A stretch of DNA of 64,000 nt from Streptomyces aurantiacus (GTDB lineage Bacteria; Actinomycetota; Actinomycetes; Streptomycetales; Streptomycetaceae): contig NZ_CP114283.1 in assembly GCF_027107535.1 (NCBI RefSeq), forward strand, positions 9,176,001 through 9,240,000, in the 5' to 3' direction. Both the position numbers and the translations under genes were made by a program. Shown one piece after another: positions 7,034 through 15,868 of the stretch. The number at the start of each line of letters is the position of its first letter. The first letter of the stretch is position 1. The notes below the pieces were generated by a model. That model was not told the origin of the DNA, did no database searches, and saw only the letters and a program-made list of their open reading frames with translations.

Positions 7034-8745
7034 GCGTCGTACAGGTTCCGGGGGCGTACGACGTCCGTCGTCCCGTACAGCTCCAGGCGGGAGTGCAGCG
7101 GCCCGGAGAAGTCGGGCACGTCGATCTGGTCGAACTCCGTCACCTCGTTGATGCCGACCGTGGCGCTGTACGGGGCGAGGCCGTCGATCTTCATCAGGCC
7201 GGCGCGGGCGTTGGTGACGCGGATGTTCCAGTGGGCGAAGCGGCCGCCGAAGAGGGGCCCCGCGACGGCGTCGCCGCCGTGGCGGCCGTTGTTGGTGACG
7301 GTGATGTCGGTGCGGACGTTCGCGAAGGGCATGCCGCGGTGGGAGTCGAAGGTGCCCATGCGCATGTCGCCGCGCGACCAGACGTTGTACGAGGACAGCC
7401 CCTCGACGTTGATGCCGTGGAGCTGGGTGCCCGCGGGGGCGGGTGTCGTGCGCTCCTCGATCGTGAAGCGGTCGACGAGGTTGTCGTGGGAACCCTCGCG
7501 GCAGAAGTACGGGTGGTGGGAGCCGCGTCCCGCGACCCGGGTGTCGCGCAGGGTGCAGGCCGAGGCGGCCACCAGGCCGAAGCCGTTGTCCATGTGCCGC
7601 ACGACTACGTCGTCGGCCCAGCAGTCGTACGCGCACTGGAAGGTGACGCCGTTGAAGCCGCGGTCCAGGAGGTGCGGCGACTGCGGGGTCTCGACGGCCT
7701 CCAGCGTGAGGCCTTCCACGCCGGACCCCGTCAGGGCCCGTACGTGTGTGGTCAGGCGCGGCTCCCACTCCGGGCGTACGTCGAGCGGGAGCGGGCGCTC
7801 CAGGGTGACCTTCCTGCCCCGCACGCGCGCGATGCGCACGGGCCACTCGTACGGGACGTAGCTGGTCAACTTTGTCTTGTCGTCCCATTGGTATGCCTCC
7901 GGGCCCGGCCCGCCGCCCGCCATGTGCTCCAGGAGGGTGTGCGCGGAGTCGTCGGCGAGGCGCAGGAGGACGAGTCTGCCGGGCGTGAGTCCGGCCGGGT
8001 CCGCCACCGTCACCGACCAGGAGCCCCGGCGGGCGGGCTCGACCGTGGTCAGGGTCCGCCACTCGTCACGCTTGTTGCCCGTCCAGCCCTCGAAGGGCCA
8101 CTCCTTCGCCCTGATGGCGGCGGTCAGGCCGGTGAAGCGGTCGGTGGGGCAGAGCCAGACGAGGCCGCCCGCCCAGGACCAGGAGGACTTGTCGCCGCCG
8201 TAGCGCGAGCCGTAGACGCCGATCAGTTCGGTGAGGCTCCTGGTGGCCCGCAGTTTCGTACGGGTGCTGCCGGCGCCGCGCAGGACGACGTCCGAGTGGC
8301 CGATGTGGATCAGTCCGTCGAGGCGGTACGTGCCGGGCGGGATGAGTACCGTGCCACCGCCGGCCCTTCCGGCGGCGGCGATGGCACGGTTGATCGCGGG
8401 TGCGGAGTCGGCCGAGCCGTCCGCCCTGGCGCCGTACGCGCGGACGTCGGCCACGACGGGGCGGCGGGGGAAGTGCGCCGCCCCGGCGCGGTGGCCGGCT
8501 CTGCCGACGTACGGGATCTGCGGGTGGGTGAAGGGGGTGCGGGTGAACTCCCGCCAGAGGCCGGGCACCTGGCCGGGTCCCGCGTCGGACCCCGTACGGG
8601 CCCGGGGGCCGTTGTCCCACACCGTGGCCGTGTCCGGCCGGGAGGTGGCTGCCCTCGCGGGTGAGCCGGTCGCGGCGACCGCCGCCACGGCTGTCGCGCT
8701 GCCGAGCAGGGCCCGTCGGGTGATGCCCGCGCAACGGTCACTCAT
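7012..8745 (-). CDS. Secreted right-handed beta-helix protein
   Basis: 577 residues from ATG 8745. The N-terminus ITRRALLGSATAVAAVAATG with an AxA end is a Tat-type signal peptide (twin Arg), so the protein should be exported folded. A pectate-lyase-3/polygalacturonase-like entry follows: VVADVRAYGARADGSADSAP, then AAGRAGGGTVLIPPGTYRLDG. The rest is beta-helix, without an obvious GH28 catalytic triad. A polysaccharide lyase or glycosidase role is likely but unproven. An in-frame start at 8829 would put extra residues before the signal, so 8745 is preferred. Confidence 0.75.
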   Translation of the reverse strand: MSDRCAGITRRALLGSATAVAAVAATGSPARAATSRPDTATVWDNGPRARTGSDAGPGQVPGLWREFTRTPFTHPQIPYVGRAGHRAGAAHFPRRPVVADVRAYGARADGSADSAPAINRAIAAAGRAGGGTVLIPPGTYRLDGLIHIGHSDVVLRGAGSTRTKLRATRSLTELIGVYGSRYGGDKSSWSWAGGLVWLCPTDRFTGLTAAIRAKEWPFEGWTGNKRDEWRTLTTVEPARRGSWSVTVADPAGLTPGRLVLLRLADDSAHTLLEHMAGGGPGPEAYQWDDKTKLTSYVPYEWPVRIARVRGRKVTLERPLPLDVRPEWEPRLTTHVRALTGSGVEGLTLEAVETPQSPHLLDRGFNGVTFQCAYDCWADDVVVRHMDNGFGLVAASACTLRDTRVAGRGSHHPYFCREGSHDNLVDRFTIEERTTPAPAGTQLHGINVEGLSSYNVWSRGDMRMGTFDSHRGMPFANVRTDITVTNNGRHGGDAVAGPLFGGRFAHWNIRVTNARAGLMKIDGLAPYSATVGINEVTEFDQIDVPDFSGPLHSRLELYGTTDVVRPRNLYDAQRELTR

Positions 8746-8880
8746 GTCCGAACCGCCTTCCAAGGAGGGGGACTTCCATGGATATGAACGAAGTTCAGAT
8801 GTGCGTCGGCGGTGAGCATGGCACGACACCCTTGCACCGGGAAGGGGTCGTGCAACGGTTAGTTAGTACGGACCACTGGA

Positions 8881-9390
8881 TCAGTCGGTCGAACGCCGAG
8901 TCAGGTGACTGAACGCGTCCAGGTTGCGCGTGGACTCGCCGCGCGACACCCGCCAGGCGTACTCCTTGCGGATCGCGGAGGCGAATCCGAGCTCCAGGAG
9001 GGTGTTGAAGCCGCCGTCGGCGGCCTCCAGGACCGAGCCGAGCAGCTGGTCGATCCCCTCGGCGGTGACGGCGGCCAGCGGAAGCCTGCCCGCCACGTAG
9101 ATGTCGCCGAGCGGGTCCACGGCATACCCCACGCCGTAGAGTTTGAGGTTGCGCTCCAGGAGCCAGCGGTGCACTCCGGCCTCGTTCTCGTCCGGGTGCC
9201 GGATCACGAAGGCGTTGAGCGACAGGGAGTGTCTGCCGACGATCAGCGAGACGGTCGTGGAGAGCTTCCGGGTGCCGGGGAGCTTCACCACGAAGTGACC
9301 GGGCTCGGGGCTCTCCCACTCCAGTTCGGCGTCCTTGAGGACCTCTTCGACGGTCCCCGCCGCCTGCTCCACGTCCGCCGTCTCAGCCAT
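8881..9390 (-). CDS. YbjN domain-containing protein
   Basis: 169 residues from ATG 9390, matching the YbjN/T3SS-chaperone-like fold: an N-terminal alpha/beta part with HSLSLNAFVIRHPDENEAGVHRWLLERN and a C-terminal helical part with GIDQLLGSVLEAADGGFNTLLELGF. Its start overlaps the end of mshA by 8 bp on the same strand, so translation is probably coupled. In other actinobacteria the gene also follows mshA (established synteny, recalled). The biochemical role is unknown. Confidence 0.8.
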   Translation of the reverse strand: MAETADVEQAAGTVEEVLKDAELEWESPEPGHFVVKLPGTRKLSTTVSLIVGRHSLSLNAFVIRHPDENEAGVHRWLLERNLKLYGVGYAVDPLGDIYVAGRLPLAAVTAEGIDQLLGSVLEAADGGFNTLLELGFASAIRKEYAWRVSRGESTRNLDAFSHLTRRSTD

Positions 9391-10720
9391 GGTGGGAGCG
9401 TACGTGACGACGGTGCTCGTGCATCGCCGCCGTGTAGACGTCGGCCGTGGCCGTGGCGGCCGTGTCCCAGCCGAAGGACTTGGCGTGCCAGGCGGCGGCC
9501 GCGCCCATCCGGTCCGGAAGGGCGCGGTTGTCGGCGAAGTCACGCAGCACGCGCGCGTAGTCGACGGGATTGTGGCCGGGGACCAGAAAGCCCGTCTCCT
9601 TGTGGCGGACCGCGACCGGCAGGCCGCCCACCGCGGCGGCGAGCACCGGCGTACCGGCCGCCTGCGCCTCTATGGCGACGAGCCCGAAGGACTCGCTGTA
9701 GGACGGCATCACAAGGACGGACGCGGCCCGGAACCAGTCCGCGAGCTGGTCCTGGTCGACCGGAGGCCGGAAGCACACGACGTCGGCGATACCCAGCCTC
9801 GCGGCGAGCTTCTGCAGGCCCTCGGGCTTGGCGAGGCCGCTGCCGCTCGGGCCGCCCACCACGGGCACCACGATGTTCGAACGGAGCTCGGGACGCTCCT
9901 CCAGGAGGACGGCGACCGCGCGCAGCAACACGTCCGGGGCCTTCAGCGGCTGGATGCGGCCCGCGAAGAGCGGTATCAGGGCGTCCTGCGGGAGGCCGAG
10001 CCGCGCGCGGGCGGCAGCGCGGCCGTCGGCGGGGCGGAAGCGGTCGAGGTTCACTCCCGGGTGGACGACCGCGACCTTGTCCTGCTCGGCCTCGTAGTGC
10101 CGGACGAGCTCGTCGGCCTCCTCCGCGGTGTTGGCGATGAGACGGTCGGCGGCGCGGACGATCTGGGTCTCGCCGATGACACGGGCAGCGGGTTCCGGGG
10201 TGTCGCCGGTGGCCAGGGCGGCGTTCTTGACCTTCGCCATGGTGTGCATCGCGTGGACGAGAGGAGCGCCCCAGCGTTCGGCGGCCAGCCAGCCCACGTG
10301 GCCGGAGAGCCAGTAGTGCGAGTGCACCAGGTCGTAGTAGCCGGGACGGTGTCCGGCCCAGGCCTGCATCACGCCGTGCGTGAAGGCGCACAGCTGGGCG
10401 GGCAGGTCCTCCTTGGCGAGCCCCTCGTAGGGGCCCGCGTCGACGTGCCGGACCAGGACGCCGGGCGCGAGCTCCACCTTGGGCGGCAGGGCCCCGGTCG
10501 TCGCGCGCGTGAAGATCTCGACCTCGATGTTGATCGCGGCGAGGCGCTGGGCCAGTTCCACGATGTAGACGTTCATGCCGCCCGCGTCACCCGTGCCCGG
10601 CTGGTGCAGCGGCGAGGTGTGCACGGAGAGCATCGCCACGCGGCGCGGCCTGCGGTGCAGCCGGAGCCTCGACGGGGCCGCCGGCGAGCGGCGCCCGAGC
10701 CTGCTCACGTACTGGCTCAC
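9383..10720 (-). CDS. mshA: D-inositol-3-phosphate glycosyltransferase
   Basis: 445 residues from GTG 10720, which has AAGGAGG 8 nt upstream. GT-B fold, family GT4. It adds GlcNAc from UDP-GlcNAc to inositol 3-phosphate, the first step of mycothiol synthesis. Visible signatures are LSVHTSPLHQPGTGDAGGMN, NVYIVELAQRLA, VHSHYWLSGHVG, FAGRIQPLKAPDVLL and MPSYSESFGLVAIEAQAAGTP (E-x7-E region). The frame is open to 10915, but the RBS decides the start. The last mycothiol enzyme, mshD, is also in this window at 60.6 kb. Confidence 0.93.
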   Translation of the reverse strand: MSQYVSRLGRRSPAAPSRLRLHRRPRRVAMLSVHTSPLHQPGTGDAGGMNVYIVELAQRLAAINIEVEIFTRATTGALPPKVELAPGVLVRHVDAGPYEGLAKEDLPAQLCAFTHGVMQAWAGHRPGYYDLVHSHYWLSGHVGWLAAERWGAPLVHAMHTMAKVKNAALATGDTPEPAARVIGETQIVRAADRLIANTAEEADELVRHYEAEQDKVAVVHPGVNLDRFRPADGRAAARARLGLPQDALIPLFAGRIQPLKAPDVLLRAVAVLLEERPELRSNIVVPVVGGPSGSGLAKPEGLQKLAARLGIADVVCFRPPVDQDQLADWFRAASVLVMPSYSESFGLVAIEAQAAGTPVLAAAVGGLPVAVRHKETGFLVPGHNPVDYARVLRDFADNRALPDRMGAAAAWHAKSFGWDTAATATADVYTAAMHEHRRHVRSHHG

Positions 10721-11039
10721 GTGGCGTTCCTCCTTGCTGCGGACTTGCTGCGAATTTGCCGCGCTTGCACGGACCGTGTTGCGGGCACGCCTGACGGAGG
10801 ACGTGGAGCGCCCTCCAGCTGCTTGAACGCCGACGCACTCTGCTCCATTTCCTCTTTGCCGAATCATTGCCGGAAGTCGCTCAACCGTTCGACCCTCGGC
10901 TGCGTGGGCCCGCATCCCGGCAGGCCGTCCGGCTCAGGAGGACGGGGCCGTCCGGCCGATGAGCGGGGCCTGGGCACCACCAGCAGCGGGCCCCACCTGC
11001 GCGCGGCTCCGTCCGGAGGCACCGCCTACCCTTGTCCCC
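10721..11039. promoter_or_regulatory. mshA/methyltransferase divergent region with 11-bp repeats
   Basis: This is the 319-bp gap between two divergent genes. TTGCTGC, TTGCTGC and TTGCCGC start at 10734, 10745 and 10756, exactly 11 bp apart, directly upstream of the mshA ribosome-binding site. On the mshA strand this reads as repeated GCAGCAA or GCGGCAA. An 11-bp period suits OmpR-family or similar side-by-side binding. I see no clear -10/-35 pair elsewhere in the gap. Confidence 0.45.
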
Positions 11040-11849
11040 ATGAGAGCCCGCGCAGCGACCCCCGTGGGGACGGTGACGCGCGGGACCACCAACCCGAACC
11101 GCCTGCGCCGCATGGACCGCTGGATCGCGGCCACCCACGGCGCCGAACTGCGCCGGTCCGGCGACCCCGTGGCGGTCGACCTCGGATACGGCGCGGCTCC
11201 CTGGACCGCGCTGGAACTGCTCCAGCGCCTGCGCACCGCCGCTCCACGCGCGCGCGTGGTGGGCGTCGAGATCGACCCGGCCCGGGTCGCGGCGGCGAAG
11301 CCGTACGAGCGGGACGGCCTGGAGTTCCGGCACGGCGGCTTCGAGATCCCGCTGCCGGAGCGGCCGTCCCTGATCCGCGCGGCGAACGTCCTGCGCCAGT
11401 ACGAGGAGGCCGAGGTCGCCGCGGTGTGGGCCCGGCTGTGCGCCCGCCTGGCACCGGCGGACGCCGTCTCGCGCGGCGGGCTCCTCGTCGAGGGCACGTG
11501 CGACGAGATCGGCCGTCGGCACGTGTGGGTCGCGCTCGGCCCCGAAGGCCCGCGGACCGTCACGTTCGCCACCCGCCTCGGCTCCCTGGACCGCCCGTCC
11601 GACCTGGCCGAACGCCTCCCCAAGGCCCTCATCCACCGCAACGTCCCGGGCGAGCCGGTGCACGCCTTCCTGCGCGACTTCGACCGCGCGTGGGCCAGTG
11701 CCGCGCCGTACGCCTCGTACGGCGCCCGGCAGCGCTGGACCCGGTCGGTCCGCGACCTGTCGGCCGACTGGCCGGTCACGGACGGGGTCTCGCGCTGGCG
11801 GCAGGGTGAAGTGACCGTGCGGTGGGAGGCGTTGGCTCCGACCGCGTAG
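11040..11849 (+). CDS. Class I SAM-dependent methyltransferase
   Basis: 269 residues from ATG 11040. VAVDLGYGAAPWTALELLQRL is the motif I glycine-rich loop, and RVVGVEIDPARVAAAKPY gives the acidic end of beta-2 that binds the ribose. NVLRQYEEAEVAAVW follows at the motif IV position. The C-terminal half is family-specific, with no assignable substrate. The gene sits between mshA and the NlpC/P60 gene in the conserved actinobacterial order. Confidence 0.8.
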   Translation: MRARAATPVGTVTRGTTNPNRLRRMDRWIAATHGAELRRSGDPVAVDLGYGAAPWTALELLQRLRTAAPRARVVGVEIDPARVAAAKPYERDGLEFRHGGFEIPLPERPSLIRAANVLRQYEEAEVAAVWARLCARLAPADAVSRGGLLVEGTCDEIGRRHVWVALGPEGPRTVTFATRLGSLDRPSDLAERLPKALIHRNVPGEPVHAFLRDFDRAWASAAPYASYGARQRWTRSVRDLSADWPVTDGVSRWRQGEVTVRWEALAPTA

Positions 11850-12130
11850 ACCCGCCATCGCGGCCAGGGGCGGGACGGAACCCGGCGCGACGGGACTCGG
11901 CCCGGCGGGGCGGGACCCGATGGGGCGGGACGGGAACGATCTCGCTGAGTCGTTCGTCACATCGACGGGGAGCGCGAGGAAGATCACCGCCCGGTGGGCA
12001 GTGAGGGGGAGGGAACGGGCGGTACGGGGGAGGGAGTTCTTGCCCGCCTCTGTCGTAATGCGCGCCGACATGGCACGATCCCCGAGGCGTTCGTAAGTTA
12101 CTGACGGTAAATCAGTTTGGGGGTCGGTCC
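11850..12130. other. Intergenic region with GGGGCGGGAC repeats
   Basis: Three near copies of GGGGCGGGAC lie between 11870 and 11935. The end (12100-12130) is less GC-rich and probably holds the promoter of the downstream hydrolase gene; GGGGG lies 9 nt before its ATG. I looked for a c-di-AMP (ydaO) riboswitch, known before some Streptomyces cell-wall hydrolases, and saw no convincing match. Confidence 0.4.
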
Positions 12131-13207
12131 ATGGGATCCGGCGTGCGGAGCCTGACCACTACGGCCATGGCCCTGGCCTGCGCGGCTACCATCCTGGCCG
12201 CGCCAGGTGTGGCGTACGCGGCCCCGACACCCACGCCGACACCCACCCCGGCTCCGGCCTCAACGCCCGCGAGCAACGCGGACCTTGAAGCGGTCCGCAA
12301 GAAGCTGGAGACGCTCTACCACGACGCGGCGGTCGCCACGGACGCGTACAACCTCGCCGAGGAGCGCACCGAGGAACAGTCCACGCAGATCGTCGGCCTC
12401 GCCCGCGAGATCGTCGAGGGCAAGGCCCGGCTGGACGAGCTGAAGCACCGCGCGGGCGCCGCGGCCCGCGCCCAGTACCGCGGCGGCGGCCTGCCGGACG
12501 AGGCCAAGCTGGTGCTCAGCGACGACCCGCGGCAATTCCTGGACGGTGCGGGCCGGGTCCGCCAGGGCCAGCAGGCGACCAAGGGCCTGCTCGCCGAAAT
12601 GCGCCGCACCCAGGACGACTTGGAGCAGTACGCGCGCGACGCGGCGGCCCAGTGGAAGAAGCTGGAGGCCAACCGCGAGGCGAAGGCCAAGGCCAAGAAG
12701 AAGGTCAAGAAGCAGATCGCCGCCGCCGAGAAGGTCGAGTCGGCACTGGAGAAGGAAGAGAAGCAGCGCCTGGCGAAGCTGGAGCAGCAGGCCGCGTACG
12801 AGGCGCAGACGGACTGGCTGAGCTCCGGCGTCATGGACGACATCAGCGGCAAGGCCACCACCCAGGGCAAGAAGGCCGTGGAGTACGCGACGGCACAGAT
12901 CGGCAAGCCCTACCAGTGGGGCGCCGAGGGACCGAACACGTTCGACTGCTCCGGTCTCACCTCCCAGGCGTGGGCGGCCGCCGGGCAGGGCATCCCCCGC
13001 ACCTCGCAGGAGCAGTGGAAGCAGCTCGACCGCGTCGCCGTCGAGGCCATGCGCCCGGGCGACCTCATCATCTACAACTCCGACGCCAGCCATGTCGCGC
13101 TGTACATAGGCGACGGCGCGATGATCCACGCACCCCGGCCGGGTCGTACGGTGACGATCGCGGGAGCGGGCTCGATGCCGATACTCGGAGTGGTGCGCCC
13201 CGACTAG
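12131..13207 (+). CDS. Secreted NlpC/P60 peptidoglycan endopeptidase
   Basis: 358 residues. A signal peptide ends near AAPGVAYA (about residue 32), followed by a Pro/Thr linker. A long coiled coil (about 50-235) is rich in Lys and Glu. The C-terminal NlpC/P60 domain (about 245-358) has FDCSGLTSQAW with the catalytic Cys, DASHVALYIGDG with the catalytic His and MIHAPRPG with the third polar residue. By family it cleaves D-Glu-mDAP type stem-peptide bonds; the coiled coil is like that of autoinhibited RipA/PcsB-type enzymes. Confidence 0.9.
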   Translation: MGSGVRSLTTTAMALACAATILAAPGVAYAAPTPTPTPTPAPASTPASNADLEAVRKKLETLYHDAAVATDAYNLAEERTEEQSTQIVGLAREIVEGKARLDELKHRAGAAARAQYRGGGLPDEAKLVLSDDPRQFLDGAGRVRQGQQATKGLLAEMRRTQDDLEQYARDAAAQWKKLEANREAKAKAKKKVKKQIAAAEKVESALEKEEKQRLAKLEQQAAYEAQTDWLSSGVMDDISGKATTQGKKAVEYATAQIGKPYQWGAEGPNTFDCSGLTSQAWAAAGQGIPRTSQEQWKQLDRVAVEAMRPGDLIIYNSDASHVALYIGDGAMIHAPRPGRTVTIAGAGSMPILGVVRPD

Positions 13208-13669
13208 TGGGGCCCGCCCGCTCCGGCGGGAGCGCACTCGCGCCAGGCGCACCGACCGGCCCCGAAGTCGCTGTGCGCCACACCGGTACGGCCACTCGGC
13301 CGACCCGGCTCCATCGGGCTCCACGCCGGGCGGCCGACCGTGCGAGGGGATACGTCCCGTCGGGCGAGGCTTGTCGCATTCGTGCCGTGCCGGGCCCGTC
13401 CGTGTGTCGCGCCCGCGTGACCTGCCGCACGTGATGCGCGGCACGTTCCGGGCCGCCGCTCAACCACGGGGGCGTGATGTACGTCATCCCGTACAAGCGC
13501 ACATCCTGCCCAATTGCGGTACAGGATGCGGCATATGACGGTGGCTGCATTCGACACGTGCAGCCTTACGCCATTCCTATGTGGCGGCGCCTGACGCTAT
13601 GGTCCCCGTCGGTGGGTCGAGGTCCCTCGGCCCGCCATGCCCTCGGGGGGAGGGAAGGAACCCAAGACG
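13208..13669. other. 462-bp intergenic region
   Basis: A short stem (13219-13224 with 13229-13234) follows the NlpC/P60 stop and may terminate it. A 7-bp inverted repeat GGCTGCA/TGCAGCC lies near 13544-13566. A purine-rich stretch GGGGGGAGGGAAGGAA ends 10 nt before the next ATG and includes its RBS. I recognise no further genes here. Confidence 0.4.
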
Positions 13670-15118
13670 ATGCCCGTACCCGTACCGCGGCAGAGAGCGA
13701 TCCCCGCCGTGGAAGGTGGTCAGGCTCGCGCCGCGTCTTCTTCCGGCGGACCGGCGCAGGCCGCGCCCGCACCCGTACCCGCGCTCGGCGAGCGGTCCGG
13801 CCAGGCGCCGCCCTCGACGAGGCGCGGCACCGACACCGACACCGGCCACGGCGAGACCGGCCACGGCGGTGCCGTCACCGGCACCGCCCCGCTGACGTTG
13901 CTCGTGATCGAGGACGACCCGGCCGGCGCGCTGACCGTGCCCGAGCTGCGGGACGCGGCCGGCAAGCAGATCCGCGTCCGAACCGCACGCAACCTCACCG
14001 AGGCCGAGCGGCTGCTCACCGACGACGTCCAGTGCATCCTGCTCGACCTCGCGCTGCGGACCCCCGGCCCGGCGGCCACGGCGGAGGAGGCGGACGACGA
14101 GCTGGCCACGCTCAAGCACGTGCTGCGGCTCGCGCCCCGGCACGCCGTCCTCGCGCTCACCGCGTCCGAGGACACCGAGCGCGGCGCCGAAGCCGTGCGC
14201 GTCGGCGCCCAGGACTATCTCTTCCGCGACGAGCTGGACGGCCGGCTGCTGAGCCGCGCGATCCGCTACGCGGTCGAACGCAAGCGTTCCGACCGGGCCG
14301 AGCGGCGGCTGACCGAGTCCAGGCTGCACGCGCAGGAGAACGCGCGGCTGGAGCGCGGTCTGCTGCCCACCCCACTCCTGGAGGGCTCCTCGCTGCGGTT
14401 CGCCGCGCGCTACCGGCCCGGCCGCTCACGCGCGCTGCTCGGCGGCGACTTCTACGACACCGTCCGCACCCCCGACGGCACCGTGCACGCCATGATCGGT
14501 GACGTTTGCGGGCACGGCCCCGACGAGGCCGCGCTCGGCGTGGAGCTGCGGATCGCGTGGCGCGCGCTGACGCTGGCGGGCCTGTGCGGCGACCGGCTGC
14601 TGTCGACGCTCCAGCAGGTACTTGAGCACGAGCGCGACAGCGAGGAGATCTTCGCGACGCTCTGCACGGTGGACATCGCACCCGACGGCCGCCGCGCGGG
14701 TCTGTGCCTGGCGGGCCACCCCGCTCCGCTGATCTCGCGCCCGGCCCGCTCCCGGGCTCTGGCGGGCGCCGACGGGACGGGCGTGACCGATGCACCCCCC
14801 GTCGCCGAGCTGCTGCCGTACGAGAACGGCGGCCCGGCGCTCGGTCTCCTGCCGAACGCCCGGTGGCCGCGCCAGCAGGTGGAGCTGGGCGGCGAGTGGA
14901 GTCTGATGCTCTACACGGACGGCCTGATCGAGGGCCGGACGGGCGAGGGCAGGGAGCGGCTCGGCCAGGACGGGATGGTGGACATGGTCCGCCGCCAGCT
15001 GGCCCAGGGCCTGCGCGGCGAGGACCTGCTGCGCGCCGCCGTGAACGAGGTGCGCGACCTCAACGGCGGGGAGCTGACGGACGACGTGGCGGTACTGCTG
15101 CTGGACCGTATGGCGTAG
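13670..15118 (+). CDS. Receiver-PP2C serine phosphatase (RsbU type)
   Basis: 482 residues from ATG 13670, with a strong RBS. After a low-complexity N-terminus (about 1-80) there is a receiver-like domain (about 83-205) with LLVIEDDP and CILLDLAL; the acceptor Asp is present, but the usual conserved Lys near the end reads DYLFRDELDG, without Lys. The PP2C/SpoIIE domain (about 235-480) has GGDFYDTV, IGDVCGHGPDEAALG, GHPAPLI, LYTDGLIE and DDVAVLLLD. Such proteins dephosphorylate anti-anti-sigma factors. The partner is not nearby. Confidence 0.88.
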   Translation: MPVPVPRQRAIPAVEGGQARAASSSGGPAQAAPAPVPALGERSGQAPPSTRRGTDTDTGHGETGHGGAVTGTAPLTLLVIEDDPAGALTVPELRDAAGKQIRVRTARNLTEAERLLTDDVQCILLDLALRTPGPAATAEEADDELATLKHVLRLAPRHAVLALTASEDTERGAEAVRVGAQDYLFRDELDGRLLSRAIRYAVERKRSDRAERRLTESRLHAQENARLERGLLPTPLLEGSSLRFAARYRPGRSRALLGGDFYDTVRTPDGTVHAMIGDVCGHGPDEAALGVELRIAWRALTLAGLCGDRLLSTLQQVLEHERDSEEIFATLCTVDIAPDGRRAGLCLAGHPAPLISRPARSRALAGADGTGVTDAPPVAELLPYENGGPALGLLPNARWPRQQVELGGEWSLMLYTDGLIEGRTGEGRERLGQDGMVDMVRRQLAQGLRGEDLLRAAVNEVRDLNGGELTDDVAVLLLDRMA

Positions 15119-15366
15119 GCGCAGGGCGCGGCGTCCGGTACGTCCGGTCCGGGGCCGTCACCGCCCGGGCAAGGGGCGTGGCGCGAGGACTCGCTGCCGA
15201 GTGTCCGGGGCCGAGAGCCTGATGCCAGGCGTCGGCCTCCGGGCTTCCGGCCTCCGGGCCCGTCCTTCCGGTGCCGAGCGTCCGGCGCCCAAATGCTTGA
15301 TGCCGTCCGTCTGCCCCCGGGGCTTCCGGAACGCCCGGCTTCCGACATTCGGCTTCCGGGGCGGGC

Positions 15367-15717
15367 TCAGCGCCCGCCGTTGTAGGGACCGTACGGACCG
15401 TCGCTGCTGCTGCCGCCGCCGCGACGGCCGCCGCCACCCGAGACCTGCCTGAGGGCGGGCCGGACGTCGACGAAGAAGACGATCGTGGCGATGAGGCCCG
15501 CGATCTGCAGGAAGACCATCGGGACCAGCAGGTTCACGGCCACCGTGACACCGAGGATGACCAGCCAGAACATCTTGCTCTGCTTGTTCGCGGCACGGTA
15601 GGCGTCGTCGCGGGCCAGACCGGCCATGACCAGCGCCACCACCGCCAGCACCAGCATGGCGGTGAAGAGCAGCCACATGAGGCCGCCGAATGCCGTCAAG
15701 AGCACTTTGCCCACCAC
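15367..15717 (-). CDS. DUF2516 family membrane protein
   Basis: 116 residues starting at one of two adjacent GTG codons (15717 or 15714). Three hydrophobic segments are seen (about 5-35, 48-68 and 70-88), with ARDDAYRAANKQSKMFWLVILG between them, the recognisable core of DUF2516. The tail is Gly/Arg/Ser-rich. It follows the HbhA-like gene on the same strand but is separated from it by a strong hairpin. Function is unknown. Confidence 0.75.
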   Translation of the reverse strand: MVGKVLLTAFGGLMWLLFTAMLVLAVVALVMAGLARDDAYRAANKQSKMFWLVILGVTVAVNLLVPMVFLQIAGLIATIVFFVDVRPALRQVSGGGGRRGGGSSSDGPYGPYNGGR

Positions 15718-15759
15718 CCGAGTCGAGTCGTCGTCCCTACGCGGTCACCGTACCCGCAG

Positions 15760-15803
15760 AACGGGCCGGGGACTCCGATAGTGCCCGGAGTCCCCGGCCC
15801 GTT
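15760..15803 (-). terminator. Perfect 18-bp stem-loop
   Basis: Arms 15760-15777 and 15786-15803 pair perfectly over 18 bp around an 8-nt loop. It lies downstream of the HbhA-like gene and upstream of DUF2516 on the minus strand. It is a strong intrinsic terminator. Confidence 0.85.
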
Positions 15804-15868
15804 CGCGTGACACGGGTCCACTGTTACGGCTTGTGTCCCCTGCCGCTCACTTCAGTCCGAGCTCGCGC

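Noticed and set aside
4364..8062. A 1232-codon open frame on the minus strand
   Set aside because: It is antisense to the MFS and AraC genes and out of frame with DUF2000 and the beta-helix gene. It has no recognisable motif and the composition of a shadow frame.
11850..12130. Possible c-di-AMP (ydaO-type) riboswitch before the NlpC/P60 gene
   Set aside because: Some Streptomyces cell-wall hydrolase genes have one, but I could not find the conserved core segments here.
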